Positions 15,445 to 24,202 of a stretch of DNA of 38,953 nt are shown piece by piece. The stretch's first letter is position 1; each line of letters opens with the position of its first letter. The notes under the pieces were generated by a model. That model saw only the letters and a list, made by a program, of their open reading frames with translations, did no database searches and had not been told where the DNA came from. The stretch comes from Dehalococcoidia bacterium. GTDB lineage: Bacteria > Chloroflexota > Dehalococcoidia > GIF9 > AB-539-J10. Where the stretch lies: positions 1 to 38,953 of the forward strand of contig JAUWFX010000005.1 in NCBI GenBank assembly GCA_030606765.1, given 5' to 3'. The position numbers and the translations under genes were made by a program.

Positions 15445-16542
15445 ATGAAAAAAATCCTCATCGTAACATACCTTGAGCGTCATCTTAAAAAGATGCTCCC
15501 CATCATCAAGGAGCTTGAAAGACACGACGGTATTAAACTCAAGGTCATGCTCCTTACGCCGAATGAATGGAGACTTGCCGAAAGCGAGGGGATAAAATAT
15601 TCAAGATTCGACGACTATGCAGCCAGAAGACGCAGGGCGGACTTTGACCTTGAGTGGGGACTTGAACCCCTCATCAATGCGATAGAGAAGGAAAAACCGC
15701 ATTTGTTTTTGGCAATAGAGGTAAACTACATTTTGAGGAATGCCGTCCGCCACTGTAAAAGCCTTGGAATTAAAACACTGATCGTCCAGCACGGTATGCC
15801 AAACAAATACTCGCTGCACGCCTTTGCTCCCTTCGAGGCAGACCGCTTTGCAGCATGGGGAGATTTCACAAAAGAGTTTCTTGTGAAAAATGGGATTGAA
15901 CCTGAACGTATAGTGGTAACAGGTGGACCGGTTTTTGACAAAACTGCCTCCCTCAAGCCAGATAAAGGAAAGATTTACACCGAGATCGGGATAGGCCCGG
16001 AGAGTAAAAAAATTATCGTCTTTACTATGCAGAAGCAAGGGCCAGGATTCAGACCTTCTACTGAGGAGATCGAAGCAGGGATAATAGAAACCATTAAGGC
16101 GGCATCACAATGCCAAGATGTTCTGCTATTATTTCAGGCACACCCTGAGCAAACCGTAGAAGCTATACAAAGGGTCGCCGAAAAAGCAGGCCATCCTAGT
16201 GCCAAGGTAATAAAATACCACGACACCGAATCCCTTATCGCTGTATCAGATGGCGTTATCACCTTCTTTTCAACTACGGCTATCGATGCTCTTATCCTCG
16301 GAAAACCACTTTTAACCATCAATCTTTCAGACGACAGAGATTTTTACCCTTTTGTGCCTATGGGCGCCGCCTTTGGCGCTTATACGAAGGAAGAAATAAT
16401 GCCTGCGTTTAAAAAACTAATTGAAAATCCCGAAGAATTGAAGGACGGACGAGAAAAAGCTGTTCCCTATGTTGTATATAAAACCGATGGAAAATCACTG
16501 GAGAGAGTTTTGAATTTAATAGAGGAGTTTCTAAAGGAGTAA
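15445..16542 (+). CDS. GT-B fold protein, capsule transferase / UDP-GlcNAc 2-epimerase superfamily
   Basis: The 365-residue protein begins MKKILIVTYLERHLKKM and has two Rossmann-like halves. LIVQHGMPNKYSLHAFAPF and DRFAAWGDFTKEFLVKNGI end the first half. ERIVVTGGPVFDK, LLFQAHPEQT and FFSTTAIDALILGKPLLTI are in the second. The latter motifs are shared by UDP-GlcNAc 2-epimerase relatives and by CDP-glycerol or capsular glycosyl/polyol-phosphate transferases. As the first gene of an operon with NeuB and NeuA homologues (four bases to neuB), it may be the transferase that uses the CMP-activated sugar, or an enzyme preparing its precursor. The sequence alone does not decide between these. Confidence 0.65.
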   Translation: MKKILIVTYLERHLKKMLPIIKELERHDGIKLKVMLLTPNEWRLAESEGIKYSRFDDYAARRRRADFDLEWGLEPLINAIEKEKPHLFLAIEVNYILRNAVRHCKSLGIKTLIVQHGMPNKYSLHAFAPFEADRFAAWGDFTKEFLVKNGIEPERIVVTGGPVFDKTASLKPDKGKIYTEIGIGPESKKIIVFTMQKQGPGFRPSTEEIEAGIIETIKAASQCQDVLLLFQAHPEQTVEAIQRVAEKAGHPSAKVIKYHDTESLIAVSDGVITFFSTTAIDALILGKPLLTINLSDDRDFYPFVPMGAAFGAYTKEEIMPAFKKLIENPEELKDGREKAVPYVVYKTDGKSLERVLNLIEEFLKE

Positions 16543-16546
16543 GTGA

Positions 16547-17422
16547 ATGGAACCTACAAGGATAGTGGCTGAAGTAGGATGCAACCACATGGGGAGGATG
16601 GATATTGCCAAAGAAATGATAAGGATGGCCTCTAAGTTCTGCAATGCCACAGCGGTGAAATTTCAAAAGCGCAACCCGCGAGAGTGTCTTTCCCCCGCGG
16701 AGTACAACACCCCCCACCCCGATCCGTATCACTCATACGGCAAGACCTATGGGGAGCACAGGGAATTTCTGGAGTTTAACATAGACCAGCACAAGGAATT
16801 GAAAGAATACTGTGAGGAGTGGGAAATAATATATAGTTCATCGGTCTGGGACATGACATCCGCAAAGGAGATAGTAAGCCTGCAACCACATTTAATAAAG
16901 ATACCCTCTGCCTGCAATACATATTTTGAGATGCTTTCCTATATCTCAGACACCTTCGGCGGGGAGATCCACATCTCTTTGGGAATGACTACACGCAAAG
17001 AGGAAGAGGAAATCATAGGGTTTTTACAGAAGAAGAAGAGAGAAAAGGACTCGGTTGTTTATGCCTGTACTTCGGCGTACCCAGTGTCCTTTGAAGATAC
17101 GGCCCTTATGGAGATAAAGCGTTTGAGGGATTCCTACGGAGAAATTATAAAAGCGGTCGGGTTTTCGGGTCATCACGCGGGCATTGCTGTTGATATTGCG
17201 GCGCTCACGCTCGGAGCCGAGTGGATAGAGCGCCACTTCACCCTGGACAGGACATGGAAGGGTACAGACCATGCGGCATCCCTCGAGCCCGACGGGCTGA
17301 GAAGACTCGTCAGAGATGTAAAGGCCGCCTCAAAGGCGCTGAATTATAAAAGAGAGGAAATACTCGATGTCGAAAAGGTCCAGAGGGCAAAACTGAAATG
17401 GAACAGAAACAAAGACAGCTAG
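16547..17422 (+). CDS. NeuB-family sugar acid synthase without SAF domain
   Basis: NeuB-type enzymes condense PEP with a six-carbon sugar (or its phosphate) to give a nonulosonic acid such as Neu5Ac, Kdn or legionaminate. The 291 residues form only the TIM barrel: RIVAEVGCNHMGRMDIAKEM at the start, TAVKFQKRNP, LIKIPSACNTYFEML, ISLGMTTRKEEEE, VVYACTSAYP, FSGHHAGIAVDIAALTLGAE and WIERHFTLDR with GTDHAASLEP. The usual C-terminal antifreeze-like (SAF) domain of about 60 residues is missing; the protein ends where it would begin. The last 25 bases overlap the neuA-like gene, so translation is coupled. Together with the fused phosphatase downstream, a sugar-phosphate substrate (9-phosphate route, as in Kdn or animal sialic acid synthesis) is likely but not proven. 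Confidence 0.85.
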   Translation: MEPTRIVAEVGCNHMGRMDIAKEMIRMASKFCNATAVKFQKRNPRECLSPAEYNTPHPDPYHSYGKTYGEHREFLEFNIDQHKELKEYCEEWEIIYSSSVWDMTSAKEIVSLQPHLIKIPSACNTYFEMLSYISDTFGGEIHISLGMTTRKEEEEIIGFLQKKKREKDSVVYACTSAYPVSFEDTALMEIKRLRDSYGEIIKAVGFSGHHAGIAVDIAALTLGAEWIERHFTLDRTWKGTDHAASLEPDGLRRLVRDVKAASKALNYKREEILDVEKVQRAKLKWNRNKDS

Positions 17423-18588
17423 TCGCCTTTATCCCCTTAAGGGGAGGGAGCAAAACGATACCGTTAAAAAATATTAAGGAGATTGCGGGACGTCCGCTTG
17501 CGTACTGGGCACTGGATGCGGCCTGCGGTTGCGACTTGATAGATAAGGTATATGTATCTACCGATTCCAAAAGGATAAGAAACATTATAGAAGATTACGG
17601 AAGCGAGAAGATCGAGGTTATCGGACGGTCAGAGGAAACAGCGACAGATTCCGCAACAACCGAGTCTGCTATGTTAGAATTCGCCGGAAAAATAGACTTT
17701 ACCGACGTAGTCCTTATCCAGGCGACCTCGCCATTGATCGAATCTGTCCATTTGGAAGAGGGTATTAAGAAATATTTTGATACCCATGCTGAAAGCCTCG
17801 TTTCTGTTGTTAGACAAAAACGTTTCATATGGGAAAAGAACGAGGACGATTCCATTAAGCCCCTTAACTATGACTCCCTAAAAAGGCCGAGAAGACAAGA
17901 CTGGAGCGGGTATCTTGTTGAGAACGGAGCGTTCTATATTACATCGAGAAAAGGGCTGCTGAAAAGCTCATCGCGTATTTCAGGAAGGACTGTTTGTTAT
18001 GAAATGCCTGAAGAGACATATATGGAACTGGACGAGCCTTCGGCCTGGCAAATCGCAGAAACGCTTCTTATTAACCGCAAGTCCGACAGAGTCAATTCGA
18101 CATTAAGAAGCAGGCTTAAGAAGATAAAACTCCTTGTGCTGGATGTGGACGGGGTTTTGACCGATGCAGGCATGTATTATGGCGAGGGTGGAGAGGAGTT
18201 AAAGAAATTTAATACAAGGGATGGCAAGGGAATCGAGCTTATAAGAAATATGGGCATCAAGACAGCATTTATTACTAACGAGAAAACTCTATTGGTAGAG
18301 AGACGAGCAAAAAAGTTGAAAATCGATTTTCTATTCCAGGGTGTGTCCGATAAGGCAGAGGTCTTAAAAAAATTAATGGCAGATAACAATATGGTCCCCG
18401 AAGACGTGGTTTATATAGGTGACGATATAAATGATATGGATGCAATGAAGGCAGCAGGTTTTTCAGCAACCTCCGCTGACGGGGCCCAGGCAAATAAAGT
18501 AATAGCCACCTACGTCTGCAAAACAAAAGGCGGACAAGGCTGTGTACGCGAGGTCTGTGACCTTTTGATCGAGGCAAGAAAGACATGA
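17398..18588 (+). CDS. CMP-nonulosonate cytidylyltransferase fused to KdsC-like HAD phosphatase
   Basis: The 396-residue protein has two domains. Residues 1-225 are NeuA/CMAS-like: FIPLRGGSKTIPLKNIKEIA (11-30) is the CTP-binding loop, with VSTDSKRI, IQATSPLI, NGAFYITSRKGL and MELDEPSAWQIAETL. It would join CTP to a sugar acid. Residues 240-396 are a KdsC-type HAD phosphatase: LDVDGVLTD with the nucleophile Asp249 and Asp251, KFNTRDGKGIELIRNMGIK, ITNEK and GDDINDMDAM (341-350). Animal CMP-sialate synthetase and some bacterial enzymes share this fusion. It suggests that the NeuB product is phosphorylated, then dephosphorylated and activated by one protein. It overlaps neuB by 25 bases and the next GT by four. 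Confidence 0.9.
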   Translation: MEQKQRQLVAFIPLRGGSKTIPLKNIKEIAGRPLAYWALDAACGCDLIDKVYVSTDSKRIRNIIEDYGSEKIEVIGRSEETATDSATTESAMLEFAGKIDFTDVVLIQATSPLIESVHLEEGIKKYFDTHAESLVSVVRQKRFIWEKNEDDSIKPLNYDSLKRPRRQDWSGYLVENGAFYITSRKGLLKSSSRISGRTVCYEMPEETYMELDEPSAWQIAETLLINRKSDRVNSTLRSRLKKIKLLVLDVDGVLTDAGMYYGEGGEELKKFNTRDGKGIELIRNMGIKTAFITNEKTLLVERRAKKLKIDFLFQGVSDKAEVLKKLMADNNMVPEDVVYIGDDINDMDAMKAAGFSATSADGAQANKVIATYVCKTKGGQGCVREVCDLLIEARKT

Positions 18589-19646
18589 AGCTATCCCTCG
18601 CAATTATAAATGACAACGCGGCACTGTACCTGAAAAGGTTCTTCGAATCCTTGGGCAGTTGGAAGGATTTACTTGATATTGTATTTGTCGACAACTGCTC
18701 TTGCGACAACTCTATTCAAATTGCGAAGGATCTGAGGATAAGGAAGATTGTTGCCTTCGAAAAGAAAGAGGTTTCACGCCCTGTCCTTTATAACGCGGCT
18801 GCAAGCAGAACAGAGGGAGAATATGTCCTCTTCACACACAGTGACATTATCTTCAGTGACGGCTTTTTCAAGAATTTAGACAAAAGTTTAAAGGAAAAGA
18901 CAGACCTTGATTTCATGAACTTCCGGGTCACATATGTGGATAAAACAACCATTGCACCCAGCATTGTTTACCAAGAATTGGAAGACAAAAGGATAACACT
19001 CTCATACCACTCTATATGGAGCATCAGCGATCCGGCTCTCAAAAAACTTAGCTCTTGTTCGGAGTCATGTTTTCTGGTGGACAGTACCGTATTTAAGCAT
19101 GAACATTTTGATGAACGGTATTTTGACACCCTCTTCATAGAGGATCTTCTTTTAAAGCTCTACCTTCAAGGTGCAAACATAGTTTATGATGAGGATTCTT
19201 ACATTGAACATTATTTTCTGGAGGAATACAAAAGGTTAAGAACGCTGAAATACGACATCCGCCTGTTTACAAAAAAGAACCTCAAAGAATTGCAGGGCTG
19301 GAACCTTATTGAGCAGGATAGACAGATAAGCTCTCTTGAAACAAGCCTCCAAGAAAAGATCGTCCAGATACATCGTTTGGAATACCAGATACATCGTTTG
19401 GAATACCAGATAAATAGCTTGGAATACCAGATACAACAAATTCAGCGAAGCATACCCATGCAGCTTGTAAACCGTTACCAGAGAGTCATCGGAAAGCTGC
19501 TGCGCCCCGGCACCCGCCCCCGCCATTATTACGAGCTTGGGCCCAGCAGCATCAGGGTCATCCTCAACGAAGGTTGGCGCAGCTTCTTCAGAAAAGTGAA
19601 GGCGCATCTTCAAGGCAGAAGAAACAGAGCAAGTAAGCAACCATAA
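18585..19646 (+). CDS. Family 2 glycosyltransferase with coiled coil and C-terminal module
   Basis: The 353-residue protein starts with a divergent GT-A domain (1-235): SLAIINDNAALYLKRFFESL, FVDNCSCDNS, SRPVLYNAAASRTEGEYVL and FTHSDIIFSDGF with HSD at the metal-binding position, then ERYFDTLFIEDLLLKLYLQG. Residues about 240-292 form a coiled coil with three nearly identical heptads (LEYQIHR-like). Residues 314-343 are a short module (YYELG...GIRV-like...NEGWRSFFRKVKAHL) that recurs at the N-terminus of the next protein. The four-base ATGA overlap with the NeuA-like gene makes it the last gene of the nonulosonic acid operon, so it may transfer that sugar. The coiled coil may mediate oligomerisation or partner binding. 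Confidence 0.78.
   Translation: MKLSLAIINDNAALYLKRFFESLGSWKDLLDIVFVDNCSCDNSIQIAKDLRIRKIVAFEKKEVSRPVLYNAAASRTEGEYVLFTHSDIIFSDGFFKNLDKSLKEKTDLDFMNFRVTYVDKTTIAPSIVYQELEDKRITLSYHSIWSISDPALKKLSSCSESCFLVDSTVFKHEHFDERYFDTLFIEDLLLKLYLQGANIVYDEDSYIEHYFLEEYKRLRTLKYDIRLFTKKNLKELQGWNLIEQDRQISSLETSLQEKIVQIHRLEYQIHRLEYQINSLEYQIQQIQRSIPMQLVNRYQRVIGKLLRPGTRPRHYYELGPSSIRVILNEGWRSFFRKVKAHLQGRRNRASKQP
19365..19427 (+). repeat. Three tandem 21-base repeats coding for coiled-coil heptads
   Basis: Units at 19365-19385 and 19386-19406 are identical, and 19407-19427 differs at four bases. Each starts CAGATA and ends TTGGAATAC and encodes seven residues of the form QIHRLEY. A fourth partial unit begins at 19428. Slippage could change the length by whole heptads without breaking the frame. 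Confidence 0.85.
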
Positions 19647-19699
19647 GTAACAAAATTTCTTTGAGTATGTATCGAACCATTCTTAAAAAGCTATAACCC

Positions 19700-22600
19700 A
19701 TGGGCACAAAGATGCGTTATTATTACCAGCTTGTGCTGACTGGCATCAGAGTCATCCGTAATGAAGGCTGGCGCAGCTTCTTGGCGAGATTCAAGGAATG
19801 GCTGCTGCAAAACATACGCCGGCCACTCGAATTGCTGTGGCGGCGGGGCGCTGTTGCATTCACTCGGGGCGGCAATGCGCTACTCCCTTATTATCAACGG
19901 TTTGTCCCGATGCGCATCAAGGCGATGATACCAGACAGACTGAAGGAGGCGGTGAAGCGGCGACTCACGGCGAGCATGGTGCCAGTAGTTGTTTATGCAA
20001 GGAAGGCGCGTCCAATTGCTTCTTACGACAAATGGACTAAACAAATGGTGTCCGGGAATGTGTCCGCTCCATTTGATGAACCTGTCTTCGGCCCCCGGCT
20101 ACTGCCGGACTGGAGTAAAAAAAGCGAAATCCTGCGAGCCTTTGCCGAAGTGGGCAGCCAGCCGCTGGAGGAACTCCCTATTGAAATCCGCAATATGGCG
20201 GAGAGTATCCTGGCCCGAAAAGCGCTTAAGGTCTCCGTCGTCATGCCTACCTGGAACCGCGAAAATGTGGTCGCCAACGCCGTGCTGTCAGCTCTCAGCC
20301 AGTCGTATCCTCCGGCCGAGGTCATCGTGGTTGACGATGGCAGCGAAGACAGGACTTGCCAGCTTCTAGAGGAACAGTTCACGAAGCAGGTTGCGTCCGG
20401 GCAGCTCAGAATTCTGAGGCAGGCTCACCAAGGCGTCAGCACGACACGTAATGCCGGTCTTGCTTCGGCGAGCGGAGACCTTATCGCTTATCTTGATAGC
20501 GATAATACCTGGCATCAGGACTACCTCCTGATTATGGCGGCAATTTTTGCCGAGTGCGATGAAGTTGCCACTGCATACGCCGCTTCACGATGCCACATCT
20601 TGGATGAGCACCGCACTTTGATGTATGCCACCCCTTATGACCGGCGTGCGCTTCTTGAAGAAAATTTTATAGACCAGAATGCTTTTATGCACCGCAGGTT
20701 TGTCTATTTACAGAACGGCGGGTTTGACGACTCGTTACGTCGCCTGGTGGACTGGGACCTCATCATCTCCTACACCCGGCTCTACCCACCTGCTTTCGTA
20801 CCGTTAATCGATGTCGAGCAATACCTTGATGGCAAGAGACTCGGGAACATAACCAAGACGGTAGACCTCGACCAAAACATGAATTTTGTTCTTAGAAAGC
20901 ATTTAGCGGAACGCATTCGTTACGGGCTTGAGGAGCTGCGGCTTGCTTACATCCTCTGGGACTGGCCGGCACTATCCCAGTCCTTCGTCATAAGCGAGAT
21001 ACGCTGGTTGATTCGGCAAGGTCAGGATGTCAATGTCTACTACAAGACTGCTCCGGACCGAGCTGCGAAGCTCGATTTCGACGTTGAGATGTACCAAGTC
21101 CGTGATGCGCAACACCTTGCCGAACTACTGGTTGCCCATAAGCGTACGTTCTGTCACGCTCACTTTGCCTGCCCGGCGACAACGTTTCTGGCATGGCCGG
21201 CCTGTGAAGCAACGGGGCTACCCTTCACGTTCTTTGCCCACGCTGTGGATATTTTTCACCACGACAACCGGAAACGAAACCGGATCGCTGACGTAGTCCG
21301 GTCGGCGAACTGCAAGAAGGTATTTATCTACGGGGAGCATCACAAGGCTTTCTTAGAAGAACAAGGTGTGCCCGGTGAGAAAATCGCTCTGAACTTTCAG
21401 GCAGTCGACCTTAACCTCTATGAGCAGATTGCTCCCATCGAACGCTCCACAGATAACGCGCCATTCAAGGGTGTTTTTATCGGGCGCTTTATCGAGAAGA
21501 AGGGGGTGGATATCCTTCTCGAGGCGGCAGCCATCCTCCGTGATGAGCCAGTGACGTTTGAGCTTTATGGCTACGGCCCGCTCGAAGAGCGCTGCCGTCA
21601 GCAGACGATTAAACTCGGGTTGGACAACGTCAAATTCATGGGGCCGATCGAGCACAAACAGGATATGGTCACTGTACTGCAGTCCGCAGATTTCCTTGTT
21701 GTCCCGAGCGTGATTGCGGCCAACGGTGACACCGAAGGCTTCCCGACGGTTATCCTGGAAGCGATGGGGGCCGGACGCCCCGTAGTCACAAGTGCTGTAT
21801 CCGCGATTCCCGATTTTTTGCGCGACATGGTGGAGGCAATCTTAGTGGAACCTAAAAACCCCGAAGCACTTGCTTCGGGTGTACGACGACTGCTCACCAT
21901 GACTCCCGAACGGCGGGCTGCAATGAGTTTTGAGGCGCGACGCTTCCTGGACGAAAAGGTCGGCGTGGACAAGACAATGCAGGTTTACCTCGACACCTGG
22001 CGCAACAACCCGGTCGATATCTTTCTCGTCACGTTTAACACGGCCCACTACAACCACTGTGGCGAGGCAATAGAAATCATCAAACGGGTTATGCGGCACA
22101 CCACGACCCCTTATACTTTGACCATTGTAGATAACGGCAGCGATTATGAGTTCCGCAAGATGCTGATTGACGTGGCCACAAACCAGCCGCAGATCCGTCT
22201 GATTTTCAAGGAAGAGAACCTGTTCTGCGGGCCCGCCTCTAACATTGCGCTCGAATATGGTGAGGCTCCACTGGCGATTTACCTCTGCAGCAACGAAGCC
22301 TTTATCGGCCACCACGGATGGGAGCGTGCACTGATCAACCACATGCGCAAGCATCCGGGAGAGGTGTTGGCAGGTACCCGGCTACACCTGCCTAAATACA
22401 CCCTTGGCCGGGAACTGGCAACATATCCCGATTTCGGCAAATTTCGTAATCCAGAATTTGCTTCGCAGCACCCGGACAGGCCTTTTACCCACGTTCAGGG
22501 TGGTGCTTTTATACTCCGTCGGGGGGCGGTGGCACTCTATGGGGGATTCTCACCGGCGCTGCCGCAGGGTGGTATGGATGTCGAGTTTAGTTATTTCCTG

Positions 22601-23311
22601 GAGAGTGTCGGAGCCCGGTTGGGGAGCGTGCCACAGATAGCATCAGTGACCACCAAAACCCTTCCTGGTCTGTCAGCCATGGTGGACGAATTTACGTCAG
22701 TTGCCCACCCGCTGACGCGTGACACGGTGCATAGCATCCTCGATGGACGCAAAGGCACCGTCAACGGGATTTGTAATATTTGCGGTGAGCCACTAGGACT
22801 GACTGCCTCGGGTGGAACAATGTCGGAACAGTGTGGAAAATGCGGCTCGACTCCCTTTGGTAGAAAAGTATACCGGCGTCTGGCAGATGACTGGCGTATC
22901 CACCGCGGCGGACCGGCAGTTTTGGTTACCTCAGACCGGGCTCTAGGGTCGGCACTTGGACAGCGAATGTTCCGCCTGGCCCATGCGCCTGGTTCTGTCG
23001 AAGCCGCATGTGCTGAACTGGTCAAGGCGCAGGGAATAATTGACCTGGTCGTGATTGACCCTGACTGTGTTGCGGATACACTGGAGCATCTCTGGGATGC
23101 GGCGCTCTCAGCACTCCGACCGGCCGGGCTTCTTCTATATACCGATGGTCGCGCGGAGGCATTCTCGCGTAATGCAACTCCTCCCCCTCTGCTCGACGCG
23201 GCATTGAAGAGACGCGGCTGGTCTGTTCGTCCGTCCTTCCCGGAGGCGAGACTGAGCCGGATATTGCGGCTGGACTGGCGCCGTCTTTTTGAGATCGAGG
23301 CATCACCCTAG
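19700..23311 (+). CDS. Multi-domain glycosyltransferase: GT2, GT4, second GT2, zinc ribbon and methyltransferase-like tail
   Basis: The 1203-residue protein carries several enzymes in one chain. Residues 1-36 are a module shared with the end of the preceding protein, and 40-105 (LLWRRG, ALLPYYQRFVPMR) a module shared with the GH99-like protein downstream. Residues 176-390 are a GT2 (VSVVMPTWNRENVVANAVL, VVDDGSEDRT, LDSDNTW). Residues 415-770 are a GT4 (WPALSQSFVISEI, FFAHAVDIFHHD, GRFIEKKGVDILLEAA, DTEGFPTVILEAMGAGRP). Residues 773-1000 are a second GT2 (DIFLVTFNTAHYNHC, IVDNGSDYEF, ENLFCGPASN). Residues 1023-1050 form a CxxC-CxxC zinc ribbon, followed by a shrunken methyltransferase-like fold (DLVVIDPDCVADTLEHLWDA, LRPAGLLLYTDGR). 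It could add two or three sugars processively. A weak promoter candidate (TTGAGT, 17 bases, TAAAAA) lies just before the ATG. Confidence 0.87.
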   Translation: MGTKMRYYYQLVLTGIRVIRNEGWRSFLARFKEWLLQNIRRPLELLWRRGAVAFTRGGNALLPYYQRFVPMRIKAMIPDRLKEAVKRRLTASMVPVVVYARKARPIASYDKWTKQMVSGNVSAPFDEPVFGPRLLPDWSKKSEILRAFAEVGSQPLEELPIEIRNMAESILARKALKVSVVMPTWNRENVVANAVLSALSQSYPPAEVIVVDDGSEDRTCQLLEEQFTKQVASGQLRILRQAHQGVSTTRNAGLASASGDLIAYLDSDNTWHQDYLLIMAAIFAECDEVATAYAASRCHILDEHRTLMYATPYDRRALLEENFIDQNAFMHRRFVYLQNGGFDDSLRRLVDWDLIISYTRLYPPAFVPLIDVEQYLDGKRLGNITKTVDLDQNMNFVLRKHLAERIRYGLEELRLAYILWDWPALSQSFVISEIRWLIRQGQDVNVYYKTAPDRAAKLDFDVEMYQVRDAQHLAELLVAHKRTFCHAHFACPATTFLAWPACEATGLPFTFFAHAVDIFHHDNRKRNRIADVVRSANCKKVFIYGEHHKAFLEEQGVPGEKIALNFQAVDLNLYEQIAPIERSTDNAPFKGVFIGRFIEKKGVDILLEAAAILRDEPVTFELYGYGPLEERCRQQTIKLGLDNVKFMGPIEHKQDMVTVLQSADFLVVPSVIAANGDTEGFPTVILEAMGAGRPVVTSAVSAIPDFLRDMVEAILVEPKNPEALASGVRRLLTMTPERRAAMSFEARRFLDEKVGVDKTMQVYLDTWRNNPVDIFLVTFNTAHYNHCGEAIEIIKRVMRHTTTPYTLTIVDNGSDYEFRKMLIDVATNQPQIRLIFKEENLFCGPASNIALEYGEAPLAIYLCSNEAFIGHHGWERALINHMRKHPGEVLAGTRLHLPKYTLGRELATYPDFGKFRNPEFASQHPDRPFTHVQGGAFILRRGAVALYGGFSPALPQGGMDVEFSYFLESVGARLGSVPQIASVTTKTLPGLSAMVDEFTSVAHPLTRDTVHSILDGRKGTVNGICNICGEPLGLTASGGTMSEQCGKCGSTPFGRKVYRRLADDWRIHRGGPAVLVTSDRALGSALGQRMFRLAHAPGSVEAACAELVKAQGIIDLVVIDPDCVADTLEHLWDAALSALRPAGLLLYTDGRAEAFSRNATPPPLLDAALKRRGWSVRPSFPEARLSRILRLDWRRLFEIEASP

Positions 23312-23330
23312 CCCTGATGACACAGAAATA

Positions 23331-24002
23331 ATGCAAAACGCTAACCGGAACCCGCCACGAGCATGTAACATCTGCGGGAGCACAAAATTTGGAGCGGGCC
23401 CAAACGGGAGGATGGCGGAAAATGGGATGCCCCCGCGATGTGAGGGTTGCCAATCTTTAGAGCGCCATCGGGCAACTCGCGAAGTGATGGTGAAGCTGCG
23501 GAAGCCGCTTGAGTTTTCGCGCCGCCGTGTGCTGCAGTTCAGCCATGACCGGACTGTTGAGCGCCGGTGGTTCAAGTCCTATGAGCTGTCGATCTACGGC
23601 GGAGATAGCAGCTTGGACCTTCAGAGAATTGACCGCCCTTCAGGTTCATACGATTTCGTCATTTGTAATCATGTCCTTGAACACATGCCTGACGACGCAA
23701 AAGCATTGATGGAAATGGTACGCATAACTTCGGAACAGGGATTTGTTTTTCTCACGGTCCCTGCACCACATCGTCTCACAACCACGACAGAGTGGGGCTA
23801 TCCGGATGAGAAGCAGCATGGACACTATCGCATCTACGGGAAGGACATCGTCAAGCGCTTCGAACGGTTCATCCCCGGAATTATAGCCGTCGAGATTCCC
23901 ATGCACGACCCCGTCACCGGTGTCCCAGACATCGCATTCCTGCTGACCCGATCCGAAGCCACTGCCAACCAGCTTCCCGGGATACTCCAGAAAACAAAAT
24001 GA
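23331..24002 (+). CDS. Class I SAM-dependent methyltransferase with zinc ribbon
   Basis: From ATG 23331 the protein has 223 residues: RACNICGSTKFG and PRCEGCQSLERHR form two CxxC pairs near the start, then a methyltransferase core with LDLQRIDRPSGSYDFVICNH, VLEHMPDDAKALMEMVRI and GFVFLTVPAP. The histidine-containing EKQHGHYRIYGKDIVKRFE is typical of sugar methyltransferases of this group. It is related in build to the protein at 9432-10328 and to the tail of the 1203-residue protein just upstream. A TTG at 23289 would extend it and overlap the preceding gene, but that leader has no ribosome-binding site and no family character. It probably methylates a sugar of the glycan. Confidence 0.78.
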   Translation: MQNANRNPPRACNICGSTKFGAGPNGRMAENGMPPRCEGCQSLERHRATREVMVKLRKPLEFSRRRVLQFSHDRTVERRWFKSYELSIYGGDSSLDLQRIDRPSGSYDFVICNHVLEHMPDDAKALMEMVRITSEQGFVFLTVPAPHRLTTTTEWGYPDEKQHGHYRIYGKDIVKRFERFIPGIIAVEIPMHDPVTGVPDIAFLLTRSEATANQLPGILQKTK

Positions 24003-24202
24003 GATGCCAGCCAAGCATCGCGATACGCATCGTTGCAGACGAACTAAATAGTAGGCAGCCACTCGCTGTCTGCCGCTATTGTGCGTCTCTAAGATTGACC
24101 CACTCCTGTCGCTGACAACTTCGCAGGAACGAAGGGCAATAAGCAAGGGGCTGTATAGTTCCAATAAGCCGTCGCCTGTTGTAAAATGTGTGGTGAATTA
24201 GA

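Noticed and set aside
19365..19427. Tandem repeats as a possible CRISPR array
   Set aside because: The units adjoin without spacers and encode heptads in frame inside a gene.
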